64,000 bases of DNA, taken from contig JAAFJY010000005.1 in assembly GCA_013299105.1 (NCBI GenBank), positions 87,928 to 151,927 of the forward strand, read 5' to 3'. A model generated the notes under the pieces. It saw only the letters and a program-made list of their open reading frames with translations. It did not search any database and was not told where the DNA came from. The stretch is from Chitinophagales bacterium. GTDB lineage: Bacteria; Bacteroidota; Bacteroidia; Chitinophagales; Saprospiraceae. Numbering within the stretch: the first letter of the stretch is position 1; each line of letters starts with the position of its first letter. Shown piece by piece: positions 41,186-50,484 of the stretch. The translations under genes were made by a program, and so were the position numbers.

Positions 41186-41193
41186 TATCTTTG
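41186..41193 (+). promoter_or_regulatory. -7 box for the NlpC/P60 gene
   Basis: TATCTTTG is an exact TAnnTTTG match. TTTG sequences occur upstream at 41169-41172 and 41151-41154, neither at ideal spacing. The predicted leader to the ATG at 41290 is about 90 nt. Confidence 0.5.
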
Positions 41194-41289
41194 CATATAT
41201 CACACGATGAACATATACACATCTTTTACACCCGGTTATACATTCCCATTAATCCCATACGTGTTTTTTCTGAACCAACTAACTTTTGT

Positions 41290-41949
41290 ATGTTAGATGT
41301 AATTGCTACATGTTTAGCCTTGTGTTCTGTTTCGCCAAATTCGACAACAACATCCATTCAGACTGACAACCCACCACTAAATGTAGTGGCGGCTGAGGAA
41401 AGGCTTAGACAAGATATTTTAGAATTCGGGCAGACTTTTACTGGTCTGCCATATCGATATGCTGGATACTCTCCTACTTCTGGATTTGATTGTTCTGGCT
41501 TCACATCTTATGTGATGAGCCATTTCGACATCAAGTTATCCCGCAGCTCTGCACATCAATCCGAGCAAGGCAAGGCGATTGATGTAAACAATGCCAAATC
41601 CGGTGATTTACTCTTCTTCCGCCGCAGTGCAGGTGGCCGTGTTTTTCACGTAGCCATTGTTTATTCCAACGACAAAGACGGCTTAAAGATCATGCACAGC
41701 TGCTGCTCCAAAGGCATTACAGTTGAGAGCTTAGACGCTTCCCGTTATTGGAGAGAAAAAATCATTTCCGCCCGGACTGTGGTTCACCAAGCTGATTTGG
41801 CAGCCCTTTACGGCCCTCAAATCCTGAAAACTGCACCCGCACCTGCTTCACCATTGGCTGCCGCGAAGCACGATGTGTTCGAAGAAGTTGTAGAATTGGG
41901 CGTGGTTGCGTCTTTGGAAACGCGCTGCTTCGAGGTACATCCTAAGTAG
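41290..41949 (+). CDS. NlpC/P60 family peptidoglycan hydrolase
   Basis: A 219-residue protein with an NlpC/P60 cysteine peptidase domain, which cleaves peptide cross-links of peptidoglycan. The catalytic triad is visible: Cys68 in TSGFDCSGFTSYV, His120 in AGGRVFHVAIVYS, and a third polar residue, His136, in LKIMHSCCSKG. GTPYxxGG is represented by GLPYRYAGYSPTSG. The N-terminal 25 residues (MLDVIATCLALCSVSPNS) form a short hydrophobic, signal-like segment. A proline/alanine-rich tail follows the domain. The ATG at 41290 is chosen because the open frame upstream crosses the promoter. AT-rich repeats with no gene follow. Confidence 0.88.
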   Translation: MLDVIATCLALCSVSPNSTTTSIQTDNPPLNVVAAEERLRQDILEFGQTFTGLPYRYAGYSPTSGFDCSGFTSYVMSHFDIKLSRSSAHQSEQGKAIDVNNAKSGDLLFFRRSAGGRVFHVAIVYSNDKDGLKIMHSCCSKGITVESLDASRYWREKIISARTVVHQADLAALYGPQILKTAPAPASPLAAAKHDVFEEVVELGVVASLETRCFEVHPK

Positions 41950-42249
41950 TAAACATCCATTCAAGGAACAACATACCTTTTGAAAGGGGTGCCAAGTGGT
42001 GCCCCTTTTTGTGCTTTTGGCTAGAAGGGCGCTGAGAAAAGAAGTTAGAATTGTTCCTGAGAACTTAGAAGAAAAGCGGTCTGGACAATTACTGTAAACT
42101 TCGGAGAAGTTCCTGTAGTTGTGATTTTTGTCATGAACATGATTTTTAGCGTGACGGTGACTAACCAACATTAGGGACTTACAGCCCCGCTGAGCATAAT
42201 GTTGACATCTTTGCTACCGACGTTAGGGGCCTACAGCCCCCGTCACAGC

Positions 42250-42365
42250 ATGGTGTTTTGCCCGCGAAGCGGGCCAATTCTAAAAATTCTTTCAAATTCT
42301 GGTTTAGAAAAATTTATTCAACGTCACGCAAGTAATCCTGTAATTCTGCGATTCTGAAAATTCGG
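42250..42365 (-). repeat. Repeat D, copy 2 (inverted)
   Basis: On the minus strand this reads TTTTCAGAATCGCAGAATT, ACTTGCGTGACGTTGA, CTAAACCAGAATTTGAAAG, then TTAGAATTGGCCCGCTTCG. The blocks match the ends of the copies at 38.8 and 42.6 kb. Confidence 0.7.
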
Positions 42366-42483
42366 TCCTGAACAACTAAAGTATGCTAAAAGCAATGCGT
42401 ATTTTTGGACCAATTTTTGAAACACAAAAGAATTATTTTGATGCTGTATCTACTCTTCTTGGGTTTGATGTGATTTAAAGTAT

Positions 42484-42665
42484 ATTTAATTTTTTTGTCT
42501 AAACCAGAATTTTCAGAATTGCAGAATTCTGAAAACTTCAGAGAAAAGCGATCTCGATTATCAAGCGAGACTTTTTTGTCTAACCCGGAATTTACAGGGT
42601 TACAGAATTACAGAATTTCTTGCGTGACGTTGACCAATTTTGTCAAAACTAGAATTTGAAAGAAT
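42484..42665 (+). repeat. Repeat D, copy 3
   Basis: Bases 42530-42660 are almost identical to 38755-38885, including the TCTCG..CGAGA hairpin, TTCTTGCGTGACGTTGACC and TTTTGTCAAAACTAGAATTT. Only a few substitutions separate the two. Confidence 0.8.
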
Positions 42666-42972
42666 GAGACCTGCTTCGCACGTCGCCTACATCACGATCA
42701 ACGAGGCTGATAGTCCCCAGATTTAGGCTCAAACCAAAGGGGGGATTGCTTCCGGAATGGGACTCAAAAATCACAAATGGGTTGATAATCAATGCTAGTG
42801 GTCCAAATTGTAAATCTGCCCCAAGTTCCAGGGGCTCTTTGTCTCCGTAACTGCGTTGTTCGTCGGTCAAATAGTCCACTATTTTCCCTCCTCTCGCCTT
42901 GCTACAAAGCCAAATAGCCTGCCTGCAACCTAGGGGGTATTTGTAATTCGTACCACTAGTTAAGCATACCAT
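42649..42972 (-). pseudogene. Possible remnant of a membrane or beta-barrel protein gene
   Basis: A 107-codon frame whose central part looks like real protein: GGKIVDYLTDEQRSYGDKEP, then LELGADLQFGPLALIINPFV, and GSNPPFGLSLNLGTISLVDR, with alternating hydrophobic residues as in outer-membrane strands. The last eight or so codons run into repeat D, so the natural C terminus appears to have been lost. The start is also unclear. I do not recognise the family. It could be a small functional gene or a fragment left after rearrangement. Confidence 0.3.
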
Positions 42973-43072
42973 GTTCGTTCAGCAGCCAAAAATTGAATCT
43001 CTAAAGATTGGGTAGTGTTACAGATGTAAGGCTATTTCAAGGGTTTTTAGAGCAAATCAGCATTACATTTGA

Positions 43073-43417
43073 ATGGCTAACAAAGATGAATTCAGTAAAA
43101 TTCCCCGTAGTTTTGATTATCAAGTCATTGGCAATACACTCAAAACCATTCGAAGGGATTACTTCCGTGCTTTATTGGTCTTCAAGGTGCTCACAGAAAT
43201 TTATCCTAGTGAGCCTGAAAGCTATTTTTATCTAGCAGAATGTTACGAGGGTTTGGCCTTAAAAGTGGAAGCAGTAGCTTGTTACCACAAATTCTTGAAG
43301 CTTACCAAAGACCAAGCAGACATTATTGAGACAAAAAAAGGATTGAACATTTGGAATCAGCTACAGCACATCCAGACTAGGGAAAATTACTTCCCTACTC
43401 CCTGTAAAAACCCATAA
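43073..43417 (+). CDS. Small TPR-like protein or gene fragment
   Basis: A 114-residue frame. Residues about 30-80 (RDYFRALLVFKVLTEIYPSE, then YFYLAECYEGLALKVEAVAC and YHKFLKLTKDQADI) fit one and a half tetratricopeptide repeats. No signal peptide or other domain is seen. The 3' end overlaps the 3' end of the convergent GH10 gene by 31 bp. No promoter box or strong ribosome-binding site is visible upstream. It may be the tail of a larger TPR protein whose beginning was lost in the repeat-rich region. Confidence 0.4.
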   Translation: MANKDEFSKIPRSFDYQVIGNTLKTIRRDYFRALLVFKVLTEIYPSEPESYFYLAECYEGLALKVEAVACYHKFLKLTKDQADIIETKKGLNIWNQLQHIQTRENYFPTPCKNP

Positions 43418-44505
43418 AAAGCTTGTTTTTTGTCGCAATTTTGATCAAACAAGCAAGGCCATTCTTTGCGAAACTGGTTGAGCCAAGAGGTATGGTCCAT
43501 CAAATCCCAGCAAGTAATCCCCCATTGCTGAGCTACTGGTACGTTTTGTTGGTACGACCTTGCAATCGCCCGGTACCTTTTGCCTTGCTGATCCGCTAAG
43601 TTAGGAGTAAAATCGGTGATCCCCAAGTTGCCTTTGCCGTTGGCATCTTCATTAATACTTACATCCAACTCGGAGATATGGACGAGTAAGCCCGTTTCGG
43701 CCAGCTTTTTCAGGGCGTTGTCAATGCTGCTCATGGGGTAATAGATGTCCACGTGCATTTGGGTACCGATGCCGTCAATGGGTACCTTATTCGCTTTCAG
43801 ACGCGAGAGCAAGGTAAGCGTAGCATTGAGTTTTTTCTGATTGGTCAATTCAAGCAGCGATTCGTTGTAAAAAAGTTTGGCCGAAGGGTCGGCCTCATGC
43901 GCGTAGGTGAAACACTTGCCAATGAATTCTTCATAGCCTGTATCATTTTGGTAAAACCTTTCGATGAAGTTATTGAAATAGAGGGTTCCCTTGAAATCGC
44001 TGATTATCTCGTTCACCACATCATAGCTGGCCACTTTGCCCTTGTAGCGGTTCACCACCGTTTGGATGTGCTTCTTCACCATGCCCTCGAATTCATCCTT
44101 GGTGCCCACAAAGTTTTTGATGTAATCGGGAGTGATTTCGTTTTGGAAATAAACCAATACATGAGCATGAATGCGGAGTTTGTTTCTGGTGCAATAATCC
44201 AGGCATTTGTCCATGTCCGTGAAGTTGTAATTCCCCACTGTAGGCTCGATGCCCTTCCAAAAGATGGATGCTGCCGTAAAACTGTTGAATTGCTCACTGA
44301 CCCGGTTTGAAGGAACCGGAAAGTCCAGGATACCGATGTAACATTCCATCCCTACCGGAAAAGAAGCTTTGCTTTTGAGTGATGAACTGTTGTCGATTAT
44401 CAGAAATTCTTCCGTTGGTTTTAAGTCAGGGATAGCAGTATCCTGTTTTTTGCAGGATATAATGGATAAGGTAAACAAAGCCAGAATGAATGAGCAGTTT
44501 TTCAT
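43387..44505 (-). CDS. GH10 family glycoside hydrolase (xylanase-like) lipoprotein
   Basis: A 372-residue GH10 enzyme; GH10 members are mostly endo-beta-1,4-xylanases. MKNCSFILALFTLSIISC is a lipoprotein signal with the lipidated Cys18, so it is membrane-anchored. The acid/base Glu is E166 in YDVVNEIISD and the nucleophile is E279 in VHISELDVSI. FWKGIEPTVGNYNFTDMD and TQMHVDIYYP are also characteristic. The usual HxLVWH strand is changed here to RIHAHVLVYFQ, so specificity may differ from standard xylanases. A TAAATTTG promoter box lies 34 bp upstream. No SusCD or other xylan genes adjoin it. Confidence 0.88.
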   Translation of the reverse strand: MKNCSFILALFTLSIISCKKQDTAIPDLKPTEEFLIIDNSSSLKSKASFPVGMECYIGILDFPVPSNRVSEQFNSFTAASIFWKGIEPTVGNYNFTDMDKCLDYCTRNKLRIHAHVLVYFQNEITPDYIKNFVGTKDEFEGMVKKHIQTVVNRYKGKVASYDVVNEIISDFKGTLYFNNFIERFYQNDTGYEEFIGKCFTYAHEADPSAKLFYNESLLELTNQKKLNATLTLLSRLKANKVPIDGIGTQMHVDIYYPMSSIDNALKKLAETGLLVHISELDVSINEDANGKGNLGITDFTPNLADQQGKRYRAIARSYQQNVPVAQQWGITCWDLMDHTSWLNQFRKEWPCLFDQNCDKKQAFYGFLQGVGK

Positions 44506-44538
44506 GGTTAGTATTGATTTTTGATAGTAAGCACCCGG

Positions 44539-44546
44539 CAAATTTA
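44539..44546 (-). promoter_or_regulatory. -7 box for the GH10 gene
   Basis: TAAATTTG on the minus strand matches TAnnTTTG and ends 34 bp before the ATG at 44505. No TTTG at the -33 position. Confidence 0.45.
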
Positions 44547-44621
44547 GGTGTTTGAAGCTAAAACTGTACTATCTGCATCTTGAATACCATACCTGCTTAT
44601 ACCTTTGCCCCCAAAACGCCA

Positions 44622-44653
44622 CCGGGCCACCCTCCTTGCGAAGAGTGACCCGG
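44622..44653 (-). terminator. Hairpin after the first giant gene
   Basis: CCGGGCCAC (44622-44630) pairs with GTGACCCGG (44645-44653), with one internal mismatch. It lies about 35 bp past the stop of the gene ending at 44688. There is no strong T-tract, so the terminator role is likely but not certain. Confidence 0.5.
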
Positions 44654-44687
44654 CGGTCTCATGTTAATTAGCTGGTAGATAAGACGA

Positions 44688-47600
44688 TTACTTCGTCAGC
44701 ACCACCATCTTCTTCGTTACAGTAAAGTCAGCGGTCTCCAAGGTGTAGTACAACACCCCAGCGGCTTTCAGTTCTTGTTTCGTCAGTTTCACCTGATTCA
44801 AACCCTTGGCATAGTCCCCCTGGGTGCGATAGATCAAAGCGCCTTTCACATCGCGGACGGTCAAAGTCGCCTGTGTTGCCACTGGCAAGTAAAAGCCAAT
44901 CATCGTCTCCTCCACAAAGGGGTTGGGCTGGTTTTGATCAAGGCGTACTTTGTCTGTTGCGATACCTTTGTGGTAGGTCAAAGTAACATCCATCACTTCG
45001 TCGCCTAAGCCATAGGCTTCTTGCGCCGTCAAACGGCTACTAATGTTCAGTACTTCACTCAAAAACTGGTCTTTCTTAGCACGCAGCTTCATGGTAAAGA
45101 GTGCTTCAGCAGGGTTTACTGCTGAGCTGGAAGCGTTCCAGCTCGCAGTAACCATGCCTTGCTTTACAAACACCCCGAAGTGTTCGGCCTTCATGCTGCC
45201 ATAGTCAATGCCTACGATCTCAGCGTTTTCTACTCCCAACGTGAACTGGAAGCCTTGAACTTTTTGCAAGTCCTTGGCTTTGATCAACACATCGTAAATC
45301 TGACCAGCCTTCACTTCCTGCTCATCGGTGCTCAGGATAAAGTCTTTGCCGGAGCGTACTTCGCTACTCGTTGCACCTGGGATGGTGGCGGCGTTACCGT
45401 TCACATCACCCATCTTGATGGCGATGAAGTCAGCTTGTACCTTGCCTTCCAAGTCGTTCACGTTCACTACCTCTGGAATTTCGTTCTTCCATGGGTTGGT
45501 TGGTTCGTCAAACTTGTACTTAGCATCTACAAACTTCCAACTGGCCACACTCTTGAAGCGCTCGTCGATGTTGAGGATCAACTTGCGGATCTGGATCATG
45601 TCAAGCGTTGAGATTGTCTTCGACACGTTTACATCTGCCGCCAATAAGCGGTATGGATTCGTGATCGGCTGGATGCCCAGGATGTGCTTTTGGATCAAAA
45701 CCAAGTCGAAGGTAGATACCCCGTTGCTGTGTTCCTTGTCCAACTGTGGCGTGATTGTAAAGTCACCTCCTTTCAGCAGGCTATTGAAGCCGTACAAACC
45801 ACTATTTGGTGTCGTACCCTTGTCTTGCTTGTCACCACTGATCGCTACTTCTACGCTAGCCACTGGCTTGGCGTCGTCGGTAGCAATCAAACCGTTGATC
45901 TCGCCTTCATTCGTTGTTCCTGTTCCACCACTTGGGCATACCTTGCGGTTGTCTTGGATTTCGATGAAGGTTACACAGAAGTCGTGGTTGCCCTTTTCAT
46001 CCCATGCGTGGATTTCTACGTTGATCACCTTGCCCTTGTCGGCACAAGTGAAGGTCAAGCCCGTTTGGTCGTCCTTCACTGGCTGGCCTACCCGGTTGAT
46101 CGAGTACTTGGTCACCAGCTTCAAGCCTGCCTGGGTTTCTGGTCCCTGGCCGTTGCAATCGTAGATCTTCGAGGCAATGAAGTCATTGGCCCATACTGCC
46201 ATCATGCCACCACCGTTGCCATCAGGTTGTACAACCGGCATCAACTCAGTTGACAAGCCATTGATACAGATCGGAGCGGGAGCCTTGCAGTCGCGTACCA
46301 GGAATGGGATCCTGGTTGGACGGGTCAGGTTGCCACACTCGTCTCTCACCACCACGATCAGGTCATGCAGACCCTCTGGTAGATTGGTGACAGATACTGC
46401 CATCTTGCCTTTGCCATCATCCTCGAATGAGAAGATGAAGTCGCGGCTGTTGGACATGATGTAGGGCCCGGTCAGGGTCTGGAAGGGGGCCACCATCACC
46501 TGGGTTCTTTCTAGTTCTAACCTATCAGTACAGTTATCGGTAGCGGTGAACGGAATCTTCACATTGGCTACACAAGTCGTTGGGTTCGTACAGAACGTAT
46601 CGCGCTTGAAGCTGATTACCGGTGCCACATCGTCGTACACCTTGATGATCTGTGTGTACATGAACGAGTGGAAGTATTCACCATTCAAGTTACAGCTTGG
46701 TGGCGTGATCTGCTCATCGTTCTGAGCCGTAACATTTGGTATTGGGGTTACCCTTCCATCAGCCAAGTTGCCTTCCTTCGGTGTGCGGTTGCGCGACAGG
46801 TAGAATTCCTCGTCTCCGTCGCGGTCTTCGTCACGTACCAAGAGCCATACTGGCAAAGTGCCGTTTTCGGTCCACTTGCGGTCCACGATGTACACATTGC
46901 CTGCGGCCATTGGGTCGCCACACTTGTCTTCGTAGGCACACCAGTTGATCACGGTATAAGTACGGAAGATTTTGTAGCACTCATTGTTAGATGCTTCGTA
47001 ACGCTTGTCGGTGATGTTAACCGCCAGGATGTCGCAGAAGCGCTCGTCCGTGATCAGGGTGTCGATCACTGGAGTTTTGCAGTCGCGGCGGTCCACATCC
47101 ACTGGGAAGCGGATGTCGTATTCGTGTATCGGGCGGATCGTGATGATCTGCTTGCATTCGGTCGTCAAGTTGCCTTTGGCAGTCTTTTTGGTGATCGTCC
47201 AGATGCGTTCGATCGTACCATAACCACACTTCAACTTCTTCACCACTGCATAGCTCGTATCCAGCACCCCGCAGTCGTTGCCTGAAGTGATGCGAACATC
47301 ACCAAAGGCCAAGGCTGATTGGGTTTTGCTGTCGATCGTACCCAGGTTCTTGTTGTCACAGTCGATCGTGATGTTGTCGGGAGCCTGGCAGGTGGGAGCC
47401 ACCTTGTCTTCCAGACTGATCGTCATCCAACAGAAGTTGCGGTTGCCGCTCAAGTCTTCGCCCCACAGTTCCACTGTCACAGAATCGGCTACATCGCAGC
47501 AGAAGAACTCCACTGCGTTAGCCAGCGGGGTCATCCACTTGCCGTTCACCAGCTCAAAACCATCCTTGTCATCCAATTCACCATCACCATTCAGGTCGTA

Positions 47601-50279
47601 ACCCCGAGTGATAAGATCGGCTTTGCAATCGGAGTTGTAGCTCCTGCGTACCTTGATCCACTTCAGTTCACAGTTGTCAAAGCTGCCTTCGTCAACGTCT
47701 TGGGCCGTTACCCTCGCGTAGCCATTTAGGTAGCCGTTGGCATTGGACAAAGTGACATGCAGGTCGTCATCGCACTTCATTACTGGTGCGATTTTGTCTA
47801 CTACGTCAAACTCGAACGAGTCGCGGCTGGCGTTGTAGCAACCATCGAAAGCGTCAATGATGATCCGGTGACGACCTACAGGCAGTCCACTCATCACACC
47901 ATTCATCACTGGGTATTGTACTTCTTCCCACACGTTGGTGGCAATGATGATGCCCTTCACGATCCGGTCGCGGGTTTTAACGCTGATCGAAACATTGGCC
48001 AGGGTGCAATTGTCGCTGATCGTGATGCCCATGTCCGTTTTCAGGCGAGCAGCTGTGGTAGGGATCGAGCTAGTACAATTCATCGGACCTGTAGATACCG
48101 TGATCGGCGTATTGGCCGTGATCTTTGGTCCTTGGAAATCGCCAATCTTGATCAACACATGGAAGGTATCCACAATGCCACCAGCACACCAGTCGAATAC
48201 ATAAATCTCCCGGTCGATTTTCACGCCCTTGCCTTCGCAGACTGGGAATTCCGTGTCTTTGATTTGTACCGAGTAGTTGCATTCAACTTCATCAAGAAAC
48301 AAACAGCGGGGGTTGTCAGTAGTATTGAAGAAGCTGCAGAACGAGGGCATTACATCCGCTTTCTTGATCAGGCTCTTATCTGGACTACACGCAGTGTATT
48401 CTACAATCCAATCGTAGGAATCATTGCGGGGAGCAGAAGTGCCATTGCCACGGAAACGCAAGCCACGATCATTGGCTCCAGCCGTCAGGCCGTTTTTCAC
48501 TACAGGCCGTGTGAAGTAAATATTTTGCACATGAGTGCTCGTCATCCCATTGCAATCCGTGGCTACCCATTCTCGCTCAATCTTGGCGTAATAGCCAAAG
48601 CGCTTGTATTCATCATCGGTGCAAGTGTAGTAATGCGCTTTATCCGTCCACTTCAAAGAAATGCGGCAGCCACAATCGCGGCAGTTGTCACGGAAGTAAG
48701 CATAACCCAGGTTTTTGATGTTGTCCGCTATCAAGCGAGGAGGTTCCAGGCCTAATTGGCAGTTGTCGCCAGTGCCAGCCGTACCTTCGGCATTCTCAAT
48801 CGTTTGCAAGGTCGTACCTGTAGAGCGAGGTGAGGAGATGGCTCCTACATTGCCAATTGTCAAACGGTTGTTCAGCACATAATTGACATCGTAGCAATCC
48901 AAGGTAATGTCGGCTGGTGCGCAGACCAAGGCGGGAGGCGTTTTGTCTTCCGCAGTAACTTTACCCCAGCAAACCAGGTTGTTGTTTGCATCAAAAAGAC
49001 CATAGATGAACTCACCTGCACAGTCAATTACCGCACCATTGCTCTGATCAGTATCCAAAACTCTGACTGTCAGATTTTGACAATTTACTCCTTTTGACAC
49101 ATCGGATGTGGTCAATGTATAGGTACACGCTGAATCTAACTTAACATTTACATCCAAACAGGCACAAGATGATGAAATTGGGGTAACAGTAGGGTCATCC
49201 TGCCCTACCAGCGGGCTAGAGTCATCGGATAAGTCATTCACATTCGAGCCAACCGGAGGGGTACCAGTGGCTCGGGCCTGGTTGGTTACTTGCCCAGTGT
49301 TTAAGTCTGCCGAAGTAACCGAGTAATTGGCAGTAAATGTCAGGCTAGCTCCTGGGGCCAAGTCCCTCAGCGATGCATTCCCACCAAGCAAAGCTCCTCC
49401 ACTTACATAAGTTGGAGCCGGAAGTGTACCTGTACCCGTAAAGATGTTAGCAAGTTCGGTAACCGTAATATCTAATAAATCGGTACTTCCAGTGTTGGTT
49501 ACGGTATAGGTGTAGGTAATAACCTGATTGCTAGGATTGTAGGCAGAGGTCTTTACAATGGCAATTCTTGGAGTACAAACATCACTCAAACAACCAGTGG
49601 AATTAACTGCCCCGACGTTATCATTCAGTTCATCAACACGGCAATCGAATCCATTAGCAGCAGTCCAAAGGAAATTACTCACTTCATCATCCGCAAGAAT
49701 CGATTCGGTAGTCACACCATTCAGGTAGTACAAACCGACCATACCTGCGTCATTGTTCAGGTAGCCATCATCATTAGCAATTCCTTGCCCTCGGCCACAA
49801 TGATTGTTGTCAAAAACAATCGGAGCGCAAAGCGGAAAACCTGCATTCGAGCTGATGTCAAAACATAAATCCAGAACACGTACCGGAGTATTCGACAGCG
49901 GTAATGGGGTATTGTTGTTGGGCAAGAGATTGAACTCAATTTGTCGACCCGTCGCACTGCTAAAGTTAAATACGCCTCCGTAATTGTTTGCCAGATCCAC
50001 TCCTATTACTGGGGCGGTATAACCATTTTGGATATTGGCCAAGGCAAAATTACTGAGCAAACCTCCGTCATAAAAAAATCGGATGGTACTGGTCGCCAAT
50101 GCTGGCGAATTGTTTCCATCGTTGATGGATACAAGTAGTGGGTAGCATACCCGGAGCGTTGGCCCGCAGGTGATCTGGGGCTGGCCGATGCTCCAGGTCA
50201 TTGTTCTGACCTGTTGCTGAGCGTAGCCCCAAACGGATGCTAAAAGAAACACGAATAAAAGATGTAATGTTCTGTTCAT
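44688..50279 (-). CDS. Giant secreted protein with DUF11, dockerin-like, cohesin-like and T9SS domains
   Basis: A 1863-residue surface or secreted protein. A signal peptide from the ATG at 50279 (MNRTLHLLFVFLLASVWGYA) is followed by an N-terminal module (MTWSIGQPQITCGPTLRVCY) shared with the next gene. A DUF11 domain lies at about residues 236-380 (IAIVKTSAYNPSNQVITYTY). About 1100 residues of Cys-rich, HYR-like repeats follow (DKTPPALVCAPADITLDC, DNCTLANVSISV, VAPVISFKRDTFC). Near 1515-1600 are two dockerin-like helices (GVSTFDLVLIQKHILGIQ and ISTLDMIQIRKLILNI), then a cohesin-like beta domain (about 1640-1775, EVKAGQIYDVLIKAKDLQKV). The end (TLTVRDVKGALIYRTQG to KKMVVLTK) is a T9SS type A sorting domain. 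It probably acts as an adhesin or matrix protein. Confidence 0.85.
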   Translation of the reverse strand: MNRTLHLLFVFLLASVWGYAQQQVRTMTWSIGQPQITCGPTLRVCYPLLVSINDGNNSPALATSTIRFFYDGGLLSNFALANIQNGYTAPVIGVDLANNYGGVFNFSSATGRQIEFNLLPNNNTPLPLSNTPVRVLDLCFDISSNAGFPLCAPIVFDNNHCGRGQGIANDDGYLNNDAGMVGLYYLNGVTTESILADDEVSNFLWTAANGFDCRVDELNDNVGAVNSTGCLSDVCTPRIAIVKTSAYNPSNQVITYTYTVTNTGSTDLLDITVTELANIFTGTGTLPAPTYVSGGALLGGNASLRDLAPGASLTFTANYSVTSADLNTGQVTNQARATGTPPVGSNVNDLSDDSSPLVGQDDPTVTPISSSCACLDVNVKLDSACTYTLTTSDVSKGVNCQNLTVRVLDTDQSNGAVIDCAGEFIYGLFDANNNLVCWGKVTAEDKTPPALVCAPADITLDCYDVNYVLNNRLTIGNVGAISSPRSTGTTLQTIENAEGTAGTGDNCQLGLEPPRLIADNIKNLGYAYFRDNCRDCGCRISLKWTDKAHYYTCTDDEYKRFGYYAKIEREWVATDCNGMTSTHVQNIYFTRPVVKNGLTAGANDRGLRFRGNGTSAPRNDSYDWIVEYTACSPDKSLIKKADVMPSFCSFFNTTDNPRCLFLDEVECNYSVQIKDTEFPVCEGKGVKIDREIYVFDWCAGGIVDTFHVLIKIGDFQGPKITANTPITVSTGPMNCTSSIPTTAARLKTDMGITISDNCTLANVSISVKTRDRIVKGIIIATNVWEEVQYPVMNGVMSGLPVGRHRIIIDAFDGCYNASRDSFEFDVVDKIAPVMKCDDDLHVTLSNANGYLNGYARVTAQDVDEGSFDNCELKWIKVRRSYNSDCKADLITRGYDLNGDGELDDKDGFELVNGKWMTPLANAVEFFCCDVADSVTVELWGEDLSGNRNFCWMTISLEDKVAPTCQAPDNITIDCDNKNLGTIDSKTQSALAFGDVRITSGNDCGVLDTSYAVVKKLKCGYGTIERIWTITKKTAKGNLTTECKQIITIRPIHEYDIRFPVDVDRRDCKTPVIDTLITDERFCDILAVNITDKRYEASNNECYKIFRTYTVINWCAYEDKCGDPMAAGNVYIVDRKWTENGTLPVWLLVRDEDRDGDEEFYLSRNRTPKEGNLADGRVTPIPNVTAQNDEQITPPSCNLNGEYFHSFMYTQIIKVYDDVAPVISFKRDTFCTNPTTCVANVKIPFTATDNCTDRLELERTQVMVAPFQTLTGPYIMSNSRDFIFSFEDDGKGKMAVSVTNLPEGLHDLIVVVRDECGNLTRPTRIPFLVRDCKAPAPICINGLSTELMPVVQPDGNGGGMMAVWANDFIASKIYDCNGQGPETQAGLKLVTKYSINRVGQPVKDDQTGLTFTCADKGKVINVEIHAWDEKGNHDFCVTFIEIQDNRKVCPSGGTGTTNEGEINGLIATDDAKPVASVEVAISGDKQDKGTTPNSGLYGFNSLLKGGDFTITPQLDKEHSNGVSTFDLVLIQKHILGIQPITNPYRLLAADVNVSKTISTLDMIQIRKLILNIDERFKSVASWKFVDAKYKFDEPTNPWKNEIPEVVNVNDLEGKVQADFIAIKMGDVNGNAATIPGATSSEVRSGKDFILSTDEQEVKAGQIYDVLIKAKDLQKVQGFQFTLGVENAEIVGIDYGSMKAEHFGVFVKQGMVTASWNASSSAVNPAEALFTMKLRAKKDQFLSEVLNISSRLTAQEAYGLGDEVMDVTLTYHKGIATDKVRLDQNQPNPFVEETMIGFYLPVATQATLTVRDVKGALIYRTQGDYAKGLNQVKLTKQELKAAGVLYYTLETADFTVTKKMVVLTK

Positions 50280-50444
50280 TAGCTTCTTTTTAGGTACGTC
50301 ACGAATGAGATTATTGATTGATTTGGTAATTGAGCCCAAGCATGTCTAGTTTTAGGGTGTTGCAGCAAGCGAAAGTCACAACTTAAACTCACAGACACCT
50401 TGGATGCTCGCACTTTCCTCTGATCTTTCCGGTATCAAATGGCA

Positions 50445-50472
50445 GGAATCCTCCCTTTTAAGGAAGGATTCC
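50445..50472 (-). terminator. Hairpin after the 3002-residue gene
   Basis: GGAATCCTCCCTT and AAGGAAGGATTCC form a 13-bp stem with one wobble and a 2-nt spacer. It lies 13 bp past the stop at 50485. No U-tract follows. Confidence 0.6.
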
Positions 50473-50484
50473 CGTCATCTTGTT

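Larger units (their letters stand above)
41950..43072. other. Repeat-rich, gene-poor region
   Basis: About 1.1 kb without an intact gene. It contains degenerate repeat D pieces (42040-42130), two variants of a TTAGGG..CTACAGCCCC block (about 42170-42235, each able to form a small GGGG/CCCC hairpin), CCCGCGAAGCGGG at 42259, an inverted repeat D (42250-42365), a direct one (42484-42665) and a possible gene remnant at 42649-42972. Confidence 0.6.
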
